NCBI GenBank assembly: GCA_023440825.1
Contig: JAEXRL010000018.1
Location: forward strand, 62,001-126,000
Length of the DNA stretch: 64,000 bases
Source: Pseudomonadota bacterium
GTDB lineage: Bacteria; Pseudomonadota; Gammaproteobacteria; Burkholderiales; Burkholderiaceae_B
Direction: 5' to 3'
Shown: positions 34,313 through 42,266 of the stretch, in pieces
How the letters are laid out: every line of letters starts with the position of its first letter
How positions within the stretch are numbered: position 1 is the first letter of the stretch
Notes under the pieces: model-generated
Seen by the model: the letters and a program-made list of their open reading frames with translations, nothing else
Told to the model about the DNA's origin: nothing
Databases searched by the model: none
Position numbers and translations under genes: made by a program

Positions 34313-34840
34313 TTATTCTCCTGTAGGGTTAAGCAATAAAGCCAGGGTGCTATCAATGCACTGATCCAGACACATTTGCAGTGTGGTTAAATGTTGAAAG
34401 TTACCCACTTGTAAGTGCTCTTTTTGCAGTACGGCCTGCATGGTGTGTAGCAGGTCTAGCTGTTGACGAATCTTGGCCCGCGTCAGCGTTGCATGTGCGG
34501 TAATACGTTCAAGTTCACGCTGTCTTTGGGTGAGCTGCATGGTTTGTTGTTGCTGCAAACGTGTCAAAGCGAGCTTTTCAAGCTTTAAGTCTTGCGTGAG
34601 CGTGGCTTCCAGTGCTTGATTGGCCAGCCTTAATTGCTCAGTACGCTCTGTGCTGCTGCGGTAGCGTAGATAGGACTTGCTGGCCTCAAGCACGGCGACG
34701 GCGGCATCTACCCATACGGTGACAGGATTGAGCTTGGCACCCGACACGCCCCGAGTCAGTAAAAAAGTTCCGTATTTATGCACATTGCGGTCTGTGCTGG
34801 CTTGCTGGGCAAAATGGCCGAAAATATCAATGGATATCAT
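34313..34840 (-). CDS. Coiled-coil protein of the helicase operon
   Basis: A 175-residue protein of unknown function. Residues 1-35 are a basic/hydrophobic head (MISIDIFGHFAQQASTDRN). About 38-60 form an amphipathic helix (PVTVWVDAAVAVLEASKSYL), and 62-150 a Gln/Leu/Arg-rich coiled coil (LQQQQTMQLTQRQRELERI). I chose ATG 34840 because AAGGAAGAG lies upstream and it overlaps the preceding gene by 14 bases; a start 78 bases earlier would lie deep in that gene. Its helix-then-coil layout parallels the 147-residue protein and the helicase N-terminus. Confidence 0.83.
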   Translation of the reverse strand: MISIDIFGHFAQQASTDRNVHKYGTFLLTRGVSGAKLNPVTVWVDAAVAVLEASKSYLRYRSSTERTEQLRLANQALEATLTQDLKLEKLALTRLQQQQTMQLTQRQRELERITAHATLTRAKIRQQLDLLHTMQAVLQKEHLQVGNFQHLTTLQMCLDQCIDSTLALLLNPTGE

Positions 34841-35909
34841 GCTCTTCCTTAGCCTGAATGCTATGTACTCCCGGTAAAGTTTGCACTTGGGATTGGATGC
34901 AGGACCAGTTAAACCCACTGTATTGCCAGTATTCTTTCAGGTGGTGTTGCCGATTAAATACCGCGTTGCAATACGCAGTCGGGGCCTCGTTAAGCTGATG
35001 AAATAAATGATTCACAGCTTGTTCCCGTACCCCTTCGGATACTGTAGGCCAGACCCAGTCGCTGTGTGCCGTGGGGTGCAGTGCGTCCAGATCATGGGCA
35101 CTAGGATGAAAGCGCAGGACTAGGCGCTGATCATCAGGCTGATGGGGCGCGAAATGTGGCGGTGCATCCCCGGGCAGCGTGTAGTAGGTGTCCAGACACA
35201 GCACAGGGCTGGATACAATGAAATCGTGATGCTGGCCCGCTTGTAAGCGGCTAGCAGCAATAGGCACTTGCAGTGCAAACTCGCTCGTACTGGAGGCATG
35301 ACGTACGCTTAAGTCCCAGTCTCTCAAATTGAATGCCGCTTGGGTTAAGCACTCTTGAAACGATGCAAACACAGCGCGTAGATAGTGCTCAGGGTGGCGC
35401 CAGAGACGATTTTTCTGGCGCTCACAATCCTCATTCCAATCTGCGTAAGGCCAGGGGCGTGCCTTGCCGGCGCCTGTTTGCCAGGGGCGTATTACATAAG
35501 CTGCCTGCTCGTCGATTTCCACAATGCAGGACGGTGCTTGGCCAGTACAAAAGTAGGCATGTTCACGGTGCTGGGCGTCTAGCCAAATGTGCCCAGTTTG
35601 CTTATGTAGCAAATGCTTCCAACGTACCAAGGTTTGTCCATGCTGGTTTAACTGGCCGTTTTCAGTCAGCAGGCCAAGGCCATATAAACGATTCAAAATG
35701 GGATACAGTTGTTGCCCACTGAGTCCGGTCAGTTGTTGCACCCACGCTATCCCTTGGTCGGAAAACTGGTCTAAAGCATCTAAAAATAACAGTGAAATTG
35801 CTCCTAGCCGATCCAGCATTTTGTGCGTGATGCATAACTCATAGCAACGCATCGGCAGGTAGACGTAGAAGTCTTCTTGAATTTCCCGGTAATAATGATT
35901 GACCTTCAC
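34827..35909 (-). CDS. Protein of unknown function, first gene of the helicase operon (possible N-terminal winged helix)
   Basis: A 360-residue soluble protein with no family I recognise. Residues 20-100 look like a winged-helix fold (LDQFSDQGIAWVQQLTGLSG, PILNRLYGLGLLTENGQLNQ). The central and C-terminal parts are rich in Trp, His and acidic residues, with DWDLSVRHASSTSEFALQVP and HDFIVSSPVLCLDTYYTLPG. I find no HxKxxxxD, Walker or other catalytic motif. The start is GTG with AGGTGAG upstream. It could be the sensor, adaptor or DNA-binding part of the system, or an autoregulator; none is shown. Confidence 0.83.
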   Translation of the reverse strand: MKVNHYYREIQEDFYVYLPMRCYELCITHKMLDRLGAISLLFLDALDQFSDQGIAWVQQLTGLSGQQLYPILNRLYGLGLLTENGQLNQHGQTLVRWKHLLHKQTGHIWLDAQHREHAYFCTGQAPSCIVEIDEQAAYVIRPWQTGAGKARPWPYADWNEDCERQKNRLWRHPEHYLRAVFASFQECLTQAAFNLRDWDLSVRHASSTSEFALQVPIAASRLQAGQHHDFIVSSPVLCLDTYYTLPGDAPPHFAPHQPDDQRLVLRFHPSAHDLDALHPTAHSDWVWPTVSEGVREQAVNHLFHQLNEAPTAYCNAVFNRQHHLKEYWQYSGFNWSCIQSQVQTLPGVHSIQAKEEHDIH

Positions 35910-35993
35910 ACACTCACCTAGCTTTTTGTTGATTCTTGTTGATGCCTGGGTGGCTCGTGTTACGAGTGGGGCGGGACACAGGTCAGAATCGTC

Positions 35994-36021
35994 TTTATCC
36001 TAGTACTAGCATAACTGACAA
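35994..36021 (-). promoter_or_regulatory. Candidate promoter of the helicase operon
   Basis: On the minus strand TTGTCA (36016-36021) and GATAAA (35994-35999) are 16 bases apart, about 85 bases before the GTG start. Two direct TTGTTGAT repeats, 10 bases apart (35926-35933 and 35936-35943), lie between the promoter and the start. Promoter quality is moderate. Confidence 0.4.
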
Positions 36022-36112
36022 AATGTATCATAACAGTCCAGCTCAGTGATTGGCAGCTCGTCCACGCACGAACTGGATAGGCGTAACGGGAAGTAGCTCA
36101 GATGTGCAGTGC

Positions 36113-36136
36113 AAAAAAAAGGGGCTAAATAGCCCC
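36113..36136 (-). terminator. Rho-independent terminator after the GMC oxidoreductase gene
   Basis: On the minus strand GGGGCT-ATTT-AGCCCC (36121-36136) is followed by eight Ts (36113-36120), about 50 bases past the oxidoreductase stop. It insulates the helicase operon from upstream transcription. Confidence 0.93.
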
Positions 36137-36185
36137 AAAGGAAACACAAACAGTATGCAACTGGAAACGAGTGAGAGAACGTGCC

Positions 36186-37784
36186 TTACGCTGCTAGTGC
36201 GCTTTTTCCTAAAATAAGGTCGGCAGCTCGGTCAGCAATCATGATGGTGGGTGCATTGGTGTTGCCATTAATCAAGGTAGGCATAATTGATGCATCCACG
36301 ACACGTACACCCTGAACGCCGTTGACGCGTAGTTGGGGATCAACCACGGCATCTGCGTCCGAGCCCATACGGCAGGTTCCAACTGGGTGGTAGACCGTCT
36401 CGCTATTTGCCCGTATGAACGCATCCACCTGGGCATCAGTGGCAGGGCCATGAGCCAGATCTAGCGCTTCGCCCATAATTTCTTTCAGGGCGGGTTGTTC
36501 GAGCAAATCGCGCGTTAGTTTGACACCTTCACGCAGCACCTCCAGATCACCGTCGGCAGTTAAATAATTGGCAGCGATCGTGGGGTGGGTAGTGGGGTCT
36601 TGCGAATGAATATGGATAGAACCGCGACTCTTTGGATGACCGTCGTTGACATAAATAGTCAGGCCATGCTCGCTAGGCCATGAGCTGTCGTGACTTGTCA
36701 CGAGAGCCGGTGTTAAGTGTAGCTGCAGGTTGGGGTAAACCAGATTGGCGTCTGTCTTTAGAAAGGCGCCCGTAGACAAGGGAGCCTGTGCTGCCACACC
36801 CGTGCGACTGAAGGCATACTGCGAGGCGACCATCAATCCACGCAGGGGATTGAGCCATTTCAAATGACTGATCGGGGCAGTTATACGGCTCATGACACAC
36901 ACACACAGATGGTCTTGAAGATTCTCGCCTACCTGCTGGCGATCCGCCTGTACTGCGATACCCAGTTTACGCAAACGATCGGCATTACCCACGCCCGACA
37001 GTTCTAAGAGTTGTGGCGAATTGATAGCCCCGCTAGACAGCACTACTTCGCCTTCGCAATACGCTTTTTTCAATTGGCCGTCTTGCAAATATTCCACCCC
37101 GACCGCCTTTTGGCCTTCCCAAAGAATACGGGTGGCCTGTGCGCGTGTTGCTACTTTCAGGTTTGTACGGTGTACGGCAGGCTTGATAAAACCGGTTGCT
37201 GTACTCCAGCGGCGCCCTTTATACACCGTTGCATCAAAATCACCGAAGCCTTCTGGGTGCTCACCATTAAAATCGTCGGTGAAAGCAAAGCCCGCCTGTT
37301 GACCTGCCGAGATAAAGCGGTCGCAGAGTTCGGAAGTACGTCGGCCTCGTGTCACTCGTAATGGGCCCGAATCACCATGGTACGTGTTGGCGCCGCGCTC
37401 ATTGGCCTCTACGCGACGGAAATAAGGTAGCACGTCTTGATAGCCCCACCCTGTGGCACCCAGATCTGCCCAGCGATCATAATCGCCCGCATTGCCACGT
37501 GTGTAGACCATGCCATTAATGGAGCTGGAGCCACCCATAACCTTACCGCGTGGCCAGAACAGTTTGCGACCATTGAGCTCGGCTTCCGGTTCTGTGTAGT
37601 AACCCCAGTTGTGTTTCATATTGGGTGCCACCGCTGGCAGCGCAGCGGGGATATGAATCAATGGATTTTTATCCCAGCCACCCGCTTCCAGTAGCAATAC
37701 CTTGTGTTGAGGGTCTTCACTCAGACGGTTTGCCATGACACAGCCCGCAGAGCCGCCCCCCACGACAATATACTGATATCGCAT
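36186..37784 (-). CDS. GMC-family FAD oxidoreductase (alcohol dehydrogenase)
   Basis: A 532-residue flavoenzyme of the glucose-methanol-choline family that oxidises an alcohol to an aldehyde. The FAD-binding GGGSAGCVMANRLSE (residues 8-22), the GMC signature PRGKVMGGSSSINGMVYTRG and the active-site YHPVGTCRMG near the C-terminus are all present. Choline dehydrogenase is the commonest label for such proteins, but the neighbouring NCS1 permease suggests a heterocyclic substrate instead. The ATG directly follows the permease stop (TAAATG) with AAAGGAA upstream. Confidence 0.92.
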   Translation of the reverse strand: MRYQYIVVGGGSAGCVMANRLSEDPQHKVLLLEAGGWDKNPLIHIPAALPAVAPNMKHNWGYYTEPEAELNGRKLFWPRGKVMGGSSSINGMVYTRGNAGDYDRWADLGATGWGYQDVLPYFRRVEANERGANTYHGDSGPLRVTRGRRTSELCDRFISAGQQAGFAFTDDFNGEHPEGFGDFDATVYKGRRWSTATGFIKPAVHRTNLKVATRAQATRILWEGQKAVGVEYLQDGQLKKAYCEGEVVLSSGAINSPQLLELSGVGNADRLRKLGIAVQADRQQVGENLQDHLCVCVMSRITAPISHLKWLNPLRGLMVASQYAFSRTGVAAQAPLSTGAFLKTDANLVYPNLQLHLTPALVTSHDSSWPSEHGLTIYVNDGHPKSRGSIHIHSQDPTTHPTIAANYLTADGDLEVLREGVKLTRDLLEQPALKEIMGEALDLAHGPATDAQVDAFIRANSETVYHPVGTCRMGSDADAVVDPQLRVNGVQGVRVVDASIMPTLINGNTNAPTIMIADRAADLILGKSALAA

Positions 37785-39152
37785 TTATTGTTCCTTTGCT
37801 TTATTAGTTAAGTAATAGACATAGCCAGAGAAGATAAAACCGACGACCCAAGCAATGTCTACGCCTTGTAAAACAGCGACCATCGGCCCGGTGTACAGGG
37901 TGGTTTTCATGAACGGAAACTCCACCAGCATGGTGATACCGTAAATAAACATGGCATTCTTGTTCCAGCGCCCATATACGCCCCCGCCAGCTTTAAAGAA
38001 CGAATCAATGTCGTAATGGCCTTTCTTGATCAAGAAGAAATCCACCAAATTGATGGCCGACCAGGGCACCAGAAAATAAATCAGGAAGGAAATAAAGTTG
38101 ATAAAGTGATTCAGAAAATCGCTACTGGCTGCTGTGGCAAGGTAATAGGCCAGCACATGAATAAAAATTACGGCGCATAAGCGTACGCGTTGAGTAATAG
38201 GCGCCTCGGGTAGGGCACTTTTTACCAAGGTCAGTAGGCTGAGCATGGCTGTGTAAGAGTTAATACAGTTCACGAGCGCGGTAGCGACGAAGAACATAAT
38301 TAAAATGACATAGCCTGTGGTGCCATAGTTTTCTTTTAGCGCGAGTAATGGATCACTACTGTCTAGTTGGGTCGCTAAGAATGCGCCCACGATCATAGCC
38401 ATCACGGCCCCCAAGGTACAGCCTAGATAAGTACCCCAGAATGCTTTTTTCTCATCACTGTCTGGAGCCATATAACGTGAGTAGTCCGAGACATAGGGAG
38501 CAAAGCCAATTAACCATGAGGCTGCGACCATCATGGTCATAAAAAAGGCCGCGATGGTGAATCCACCTTGAGATAGAGCCACTTTATAGTCTGGAAACTG
38601 AAATACACCCTCAGCCAGCAGCAGCACTAACACAGTGCCGATTACCCATGCGGTAATCGACGATAAGCCACGTACTAAACCGTAGCCCACGGTGGTAATG
38701 ATGAAACTTGCCAGGGTGGCCACAAAAATGGCCAGATTTAGCGGAACGTGCGGCACAGCAAGCACCAAAGCTTGCGAGGCAACCACTAAGTTCGACACAA
38801 AAAAACCAATCATGATCAGCAGCACCATGATGATCAATAGGCCAGCCCCTTGTGAGCCAAATTGCCCGCGTGCCTGCAACATTTGAGGCACGCCCAGAGT
38901 CGGTCCCTGAGAGGCATGTAAGCCCATGGTTAAGCCGCCTAAAAGGGCACCGATCAAAATCGCAATCACCGACCAAGTAAAGGTTAAGCCTGCGCTAACA
39001 CCAATAGCGCCAGTGATGAGTGCCAAAGGAATCATGTTGAAACCAAACCAGATTCCAAAAAGATCGCCCGCCTTTCCGTTGCGTTCATTCAGAGGTATGA
39101 ACTCGACGCTCCGTTGTTCTACGGAAAACGTTTTCCTCCCTGCAGTACTCAT
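37785..39152 (-). CDS. NCS1-family permease (nucleobase/heterocycle uptake)
   Basis: A 455-residue inner-membrane permease with about 12 helices. The N-terminal GIWFGFNMIPLALITGAIGV and GLHASQGPTLGVPQMLQARG match NCS1 cytosine, allantoin and hydantoin carriers. SWLIGFAPYVSDYSRYMAPD is also characteristic. It is first in a two-gene operon with the GMC oxidoreductase. The likely import is a nucleobase-like or other heterocyclic compound; vitamin B6 or thiamine are known for some fungal members, so the ligand is open. Confidence 0.9.
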   Translation of the reverse strand: MSTAGRKTFSVEQRSVEFIPLNERNGKAGDLFGIWFGFNMIPLALITGAIGVSAGLTFTWSVIAILIGALLGGLTMGLHASQGPTLGVPQMLQARGQFGSQGAGLLIIMVLLIMIGFFVSNLVVASQALVLAVPHVPLNLAIFVATLASFIITTVGYGLVRGLSSITAWVIGTVLVLLLAEGVFQFPDYKVALSQGGFTIAAFFMTMMVAASWLIGFAPYVSDYSRYMAPDSDEKKAFWGTYLGCTLGAVMAMIVGAFLATQLDSSDPLLALKENYGTTGYVILIMFFVATALVNCINSYTAMLSLLTLVKSALPEAPITQRVRLCAVIFIHVLAYYLATAASSDFLNHFINFISFLIYFLVPWSAINLVDFFLIKKGHYDIDSFFKAGGGVYGRWNKNAMFIYGITMLVEFPFMKTTLYTGPMVAVLQGVDIAWVVGFIFSGYVYYLTNKAKEQ

Positions 39153-39573
39153 GTGCAGTTTCCTTTTATCGTATTTTATGTGGTTGTTATCTGTAGCGAC
39201 TTGTTCTCAAGTACCCTGAGGTTCAAGATCCCCCAAGCGCTTTGTTGAGTGAGGCTGTGCCGTAGCCCGCTGAGTGAGAGCTCTACAGGGTCGTACCGTG
39301 TTGTGCATAGTTTGTCTCCGCAATAACTCTCTTTGCTTGTCGGTCAAAACCATGCTTTAGGCTTTAACCTTTTTTGTTTTATTTTGGCTAGAAAGTAGTT
39401 TTGCACTGTTCAAAAACAAAAACAAACTCACAATAATAATGGGTCATGAAATAATTTCATTCCACGTATTGAGCGATCCCAGCCCGTGTGCAAGAGGCTT
39501 GTCGCGCAAACACCAAGGGCTAGCCCTTCAGTATCGGCATCTGAACAGACAGGGTGAGAGACCTAAGGGCAGG
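39153..39573. other. Promoter region of the NCS1-GMC operon
   Basis: About 420 bases without a supported gene. It contains a promoter-like block (39392-39464) that is largely repeated upstream of the aldehyde dehydrogenase gene. The 240 bases between that block and the permease ATG would be a long leader; I see no riboswitch or ORF in it. Confidence 0.6.
39392..39464 (-). promoter_or_regulatory. Copy 1 of a duplicated promoter/operator block
   Basis: Two segments match the block at 41194-41267 at nearly the same spacing: AAAGTAGTTTTGCACTG (39392-39408) and a 41-base stretch starting at 39424 with 33 identities. The latter contains a perfect dyad ATGAAAT-A-ATTTCAT (39448-39462). It is oriented toward the permease gene on the minus strand. 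Confidence 0.65.
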
Positions 39574-39610
39574 TAAAAAGGCAGGTGAGCGTGGTGAACC
39601 GCTCACCTGC
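39574..39610 (-). terminator. Rho-independent terminator after the aldehyde dehydrogenase gene
   Basis: GCAGGTGAGCG (39581-39591) and CGCTCACCTGC (39600-39610) form a perfect 11-base stem with an 8-base loop; on the minus strand it is followed by CTTTTT. It lies 9 bases past the gene. Confidence 0.92.
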
Positions 39611-39618
39611 AGCAAGGC

Positions 39619-41109
39619 TTAAAGCGCTTGCAGTTGTATCCAAGTGGTTTTCAGCCCTGAATACTTATCAAAGGCATGCAGGGATAAGTCGCGACCGAAA
39701 CCAGACTGTTTGAAGCCACCAAATGGGGTCGCCAAGGAAAGCGCGTCCATGGTGTTAACGGATACCGTGCCAGCTTGTAATTGTTTGGCGACACGATGCG
39801 CCCGGTGTAGGTTGTCCGTCCACACTGAAGCGGCTAAACCATAGATACTTTGGTTCGCAATCTGTATGGCTTCGGCCTCTTCATCAAATGGAATGACGGT
39901 AAGCACGGGCCCAAATACCTCTTCTTGTGCAATACGACTGTGCGGGCAAACATCGACCACTATAGTGGGCTGTACCGAGGCAGGTAAGGGGCCTGCTTGA
40001 CCACCCAATACTATGCGTCCTTCGGACTTCGCGATTTCTATATAGGCCAGAACACGATCAGCTTGTTTTTGGTCAACCATGACGCCTGAACCCGACTCCA
40101 GCTTGAGCGGATCGCCCGGCAAGTAGGCGACTGATTTTTCCTTCAGTAACTGCACAAACTGTTCATAAATAGGCCGTTCCACCAGAAGGCGTGAGTTAGC
40201 CGAGCAGATTTGCCCCTGGCTACCGAAAATGCCATAACAGGCCATTTCCGCGGCTTTCTCCAGATTGCTGACATCGGCAAAAACCAGATTAGGACTTTTA
40301 CCGCCACACTCCAGCCAAACCGGCTTCATATTGGATTCGGCTGAGTACATCATCAGTTTTTTGCCCACGGCAGTAGAACCGGTAAAGGCTAGGCAGTCCA
40401 CGTCGTGGTGACGGGCTAAGGCTTGTCCGGTGCCTGAGCCTAAACCGGTGACCACGTTAAATACACCGGCTGGTAATCCGGCCTCTATGGCCAGTTCAGC
40501 CAGACGCAAAACGGAATAGGGGGACTGTTCCGATGGTTTCAATATGACACTGTTACCCATAGCCAGAGCAGGAGCCAGTTTCCACATTGCCAGCACTAAG
40601 GGGTAGTTCCAAGGTGTAATGGCCGCCACCACGCCTAAAGGCGTCCGCTCTACCAGCCCGACACTGTCAGCGCCTGAGGGCGCCGTTTCACCATACACTT
40701 TATCTAAGGCTTCGGCGTACCAGCGTAAGGTGGCCGCGCTACTGCTGACATCGATTTCATACGCATCTTTAATGCGTTTACCCATGTTCAGGCTGTCTAA
40801 TAAGGCAAACTCAACGGCGTGCGTCTCAATCAGATCCGCCAGTTTCAAGAGTACGGCTTTGCGATGTTCCGGGGCGCTACTTGCCCAGCCACTTTGTTCA
40901 AAGGCTTGGCGGGCAGAGCGTACGGCGTTATTAACATCGGCTTGGTCTGCTATAGCCACGTCCCCCAAGCGCTCTGCCGTGGCAGGATTGGTAGCAACGT
41001 AGGTGTCACCGCTTTGCGCTGCTTGAAATTGACCGTGAATAAAGAGGCCCTGTGGAAAGGAAAGTTCTTGAGCGGCTTGCGCCCAGTTAATGTGGTCGGT
41101 TTGTTGCAT
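39619..41109 (-). CDS. NAD(P)-dependent aldehyde dehydrogenase (PuuC-like)
   Basis: A 496-residue aldehyde dehydrogenase. Catalytic residues are E267 (VWLECGGKSPN) and C302 (GSQGQICSANSR), with the cofactor motif FTGSTAVGK (242-250) and ITPWNYP. The overall pattern resembles gamma-glutamyl-aminobutyraldehyde and betaine-aldehyde types. I chose ATG 41109, which has AGGAGA upstream. It is transcribed alone but shares a promoter block with the NCS1-GMC operon, so it probably oxidises the aldehyde made by the GMC enzyme (inference). Confidence 0.93.
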   Translation of the reverse strand: MQQTDHINWAQAAQELSFPQGLFIHGQFQAAQSGDTYVATNPATAERLGDVAIADQADVNNAVRSARQAFEQSGWASSAPEHRKAVLLKLADLIETHAVEFALLDSLNMGKRIKDAYEIDVSSSAATLRWYAEALDKVYGETAPSGADSVGLVERTPLGVVAAITPWNYPLVLAMWKLAPALAMGNSVILKPSEQSPYSVLRLAELAIEAGLPAGVFNVVTGLGSGTGQALARHHDVDCLAFTGSTAVGKKLMMYSAESNMKPVWLECGGKSPNLVFADVSNLEKAAEMACYGIFGSQGQICSANSRLLVERPIYEQFVQLLKEKSVAYLPGDPLKLESGSGVMVDQKQADRVLAYIEIAKSEGRIVLGGQAGPLPASVQPTIVVDVCPHSRIAQEEVFGPVLTVIPFDEEAEAIQIANQSIYGLAASVWTDNLHRAHRVAKQLQAGTVSVNTMDALSLATPFGGFKQSGFGRDLSLHAFDKYSGLKTTWIQLQAL

Positions 41110-41579
41110 CGCTTGTCTCCTGATTGGCATTGCGTAGAGCACCTGAAAGCATGGATCAGGCCGCTCTGAGTCTGTCGCTTGATATATAGTAAAAAAGTAT
41201 TTTTACACTGGGGAAATCACAAACTCAATCTCACAATAATCATGTGGTATGAGGTAATTTCATTCAATAAACCTCGGGCGGTTCAATGCTTGCTATTAGG
41301 TGTTTTGTTGGCTGTTTGTTGCAAGCATATGCGGCAAGAGTATAGACAGAGTACGGATGTCGCGTACGGATATGTTTTGCTATAAGCACGCTAAGGTGCT
41401 TAAGTCAAAAAGGATGGGTAATTTATCTAGGGGTCTAACGTATCGCGGCTAAAGAGTCTAAGGCATGATTTTTGATTATATTTTGACATGCAGAGTGCTT
41501 GCGATCAGACAAATTAAAAAGCGTGCGTTGGGGGCGTTGAATGTTTTTCTACAGCCCCGCCGCACATAAAAATTAGTGT
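41110..41579. other. Promoter region of the aldehyde dehydrogenase gene
   Basis: About 470 bases without a supported gene. The left part holds the second copy of the duplicated promoter block (41194-41267). The right part (41390-41579) is the region after the YcaC-like gene and shows no clear terminator. Confidence 0.6.
41194..41267 (-). promoter_or_regulatory. Copy 2 of a duplicated promoter/operator block
   Basis: AAAGTATTTTTACACTG (41194-41210) and a 41-base stretch (41227-41267) match the block at 39392-39464. The dyad is degenerate here (ATGAGGTAATTTCAT). On the minus strand it points to the aldehyde dehydrogenase ATG about 85 bases away. Confidence 0.65.
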
Positions 41580-42212
41580 TTATTTAGCTATGCTATTAAC
41601 AGAGTAGCTGGTTATCAGGTTCCTGTAGTCTGGAATATGATTAGAGAACAGTGCGCCTAACCCTTCTACATCATTGCGCCAGTCGCGATGAAGCTCGCAA
41701 GCCAGACCAAACCAGGTTATGAGCTGGGCGCCAGCTTGAGACATACGGTTCCAGGCCGAATCACGAGTTAGTTCATTGAATGTGCCCGAGGCATCGGTGA
41801 TTACAAACACCTCGTAACCTTCAGCTAAAGCAGATAAAGCTGGGAAGGCTACGCACACTTCAGTGACCACCCCAGCGATAATGAGCTGTTTGCGGCCTGT
41901 TGCTTTAACTGCGTTAACAAAATCCTCATTATCCCAGGCGTTAATTTGACCGGGGCGTGGAATGAATGCAGCATCAGGCAAGATCTGTTTGAGTTCAGGA
42001 ACTAGTGGTCCGTTAGGGCCATTTTCAAAGCTCGTGGTGAGAATGCTTGGTAGATTGAAGTATTTTGCGATATCTGCAACGGCCAACACATTATTTTTGA
42101 AACGGTCGGGGTCGATATCACGTACAAGAGATAATAGCCCTGCCTGATGATCAACCAAAAGAACCGCGGCTTGTTCTTTATCGAGGCGAGCATATGTGTT
42201 ACGCGTAGTCAT
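41580..42212 (-). CDS. Isochorismatase-like cysteine hydrolase (YcaC type)
   Basis: A 210-residue member of the isochorismatase superfamily. D21 (LLVDHQAG) and the nucleophile C120 (AGVVTEVCVAFPALSALAEG) mark the active site, and RPGQINAWDNEDFVNAVK is the YcaC-type signature. YcaC proteins form large rings; their natural substrate is unsettled. It lies 54 bases after the pirin gene on the same strand, a pairing often seen in proteobacteria. Confidence 0.92.
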   Translation of the reverse strand: MTTRNTYARLDKEQAAVLLVDHQAGLLSLVRDIDPDRFKNNVLAVADIAKYFNLPSILTTSFENGPNGPLVPELKQILPDAAFIPRPGQINAWDNEDFVNAVKATGRKQLIIAGVVTEVCVAFPALSALAEGYEVFVITDASGTFNELTRDSAWNRMSQAGAQLITWFGLACELHRDWRNDVEGLGALFSNHIPDYRNLITSYSVNSIAK

Positions 42213-42266
42213 AATGATTTCCTTGTGAAGTTAAAAAGCTACTTAATAGTCAGCGGAGTTATGAAA

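Noticed and set aside
30542..35909. Assignment of the helicase operon as Mokosh, Zorya or DISARM
   Set aside because: A COG1112-like helicase is present, but no Ser/Thr kinase or HKD nuclease (Mokosh), no MotAB-like pair or SNF2 helicase (Zorya), and no DrmA/DrmB/methylase (DISARM) could be found. Only resemblance of one component remains.
41179..41385. Short plus-strand ORF in the aldehyde dehydrogenase upstream region
   Set aside because: It overlaps the duplicated promoter block, has no ribosome site and no recognisable protein pattern.
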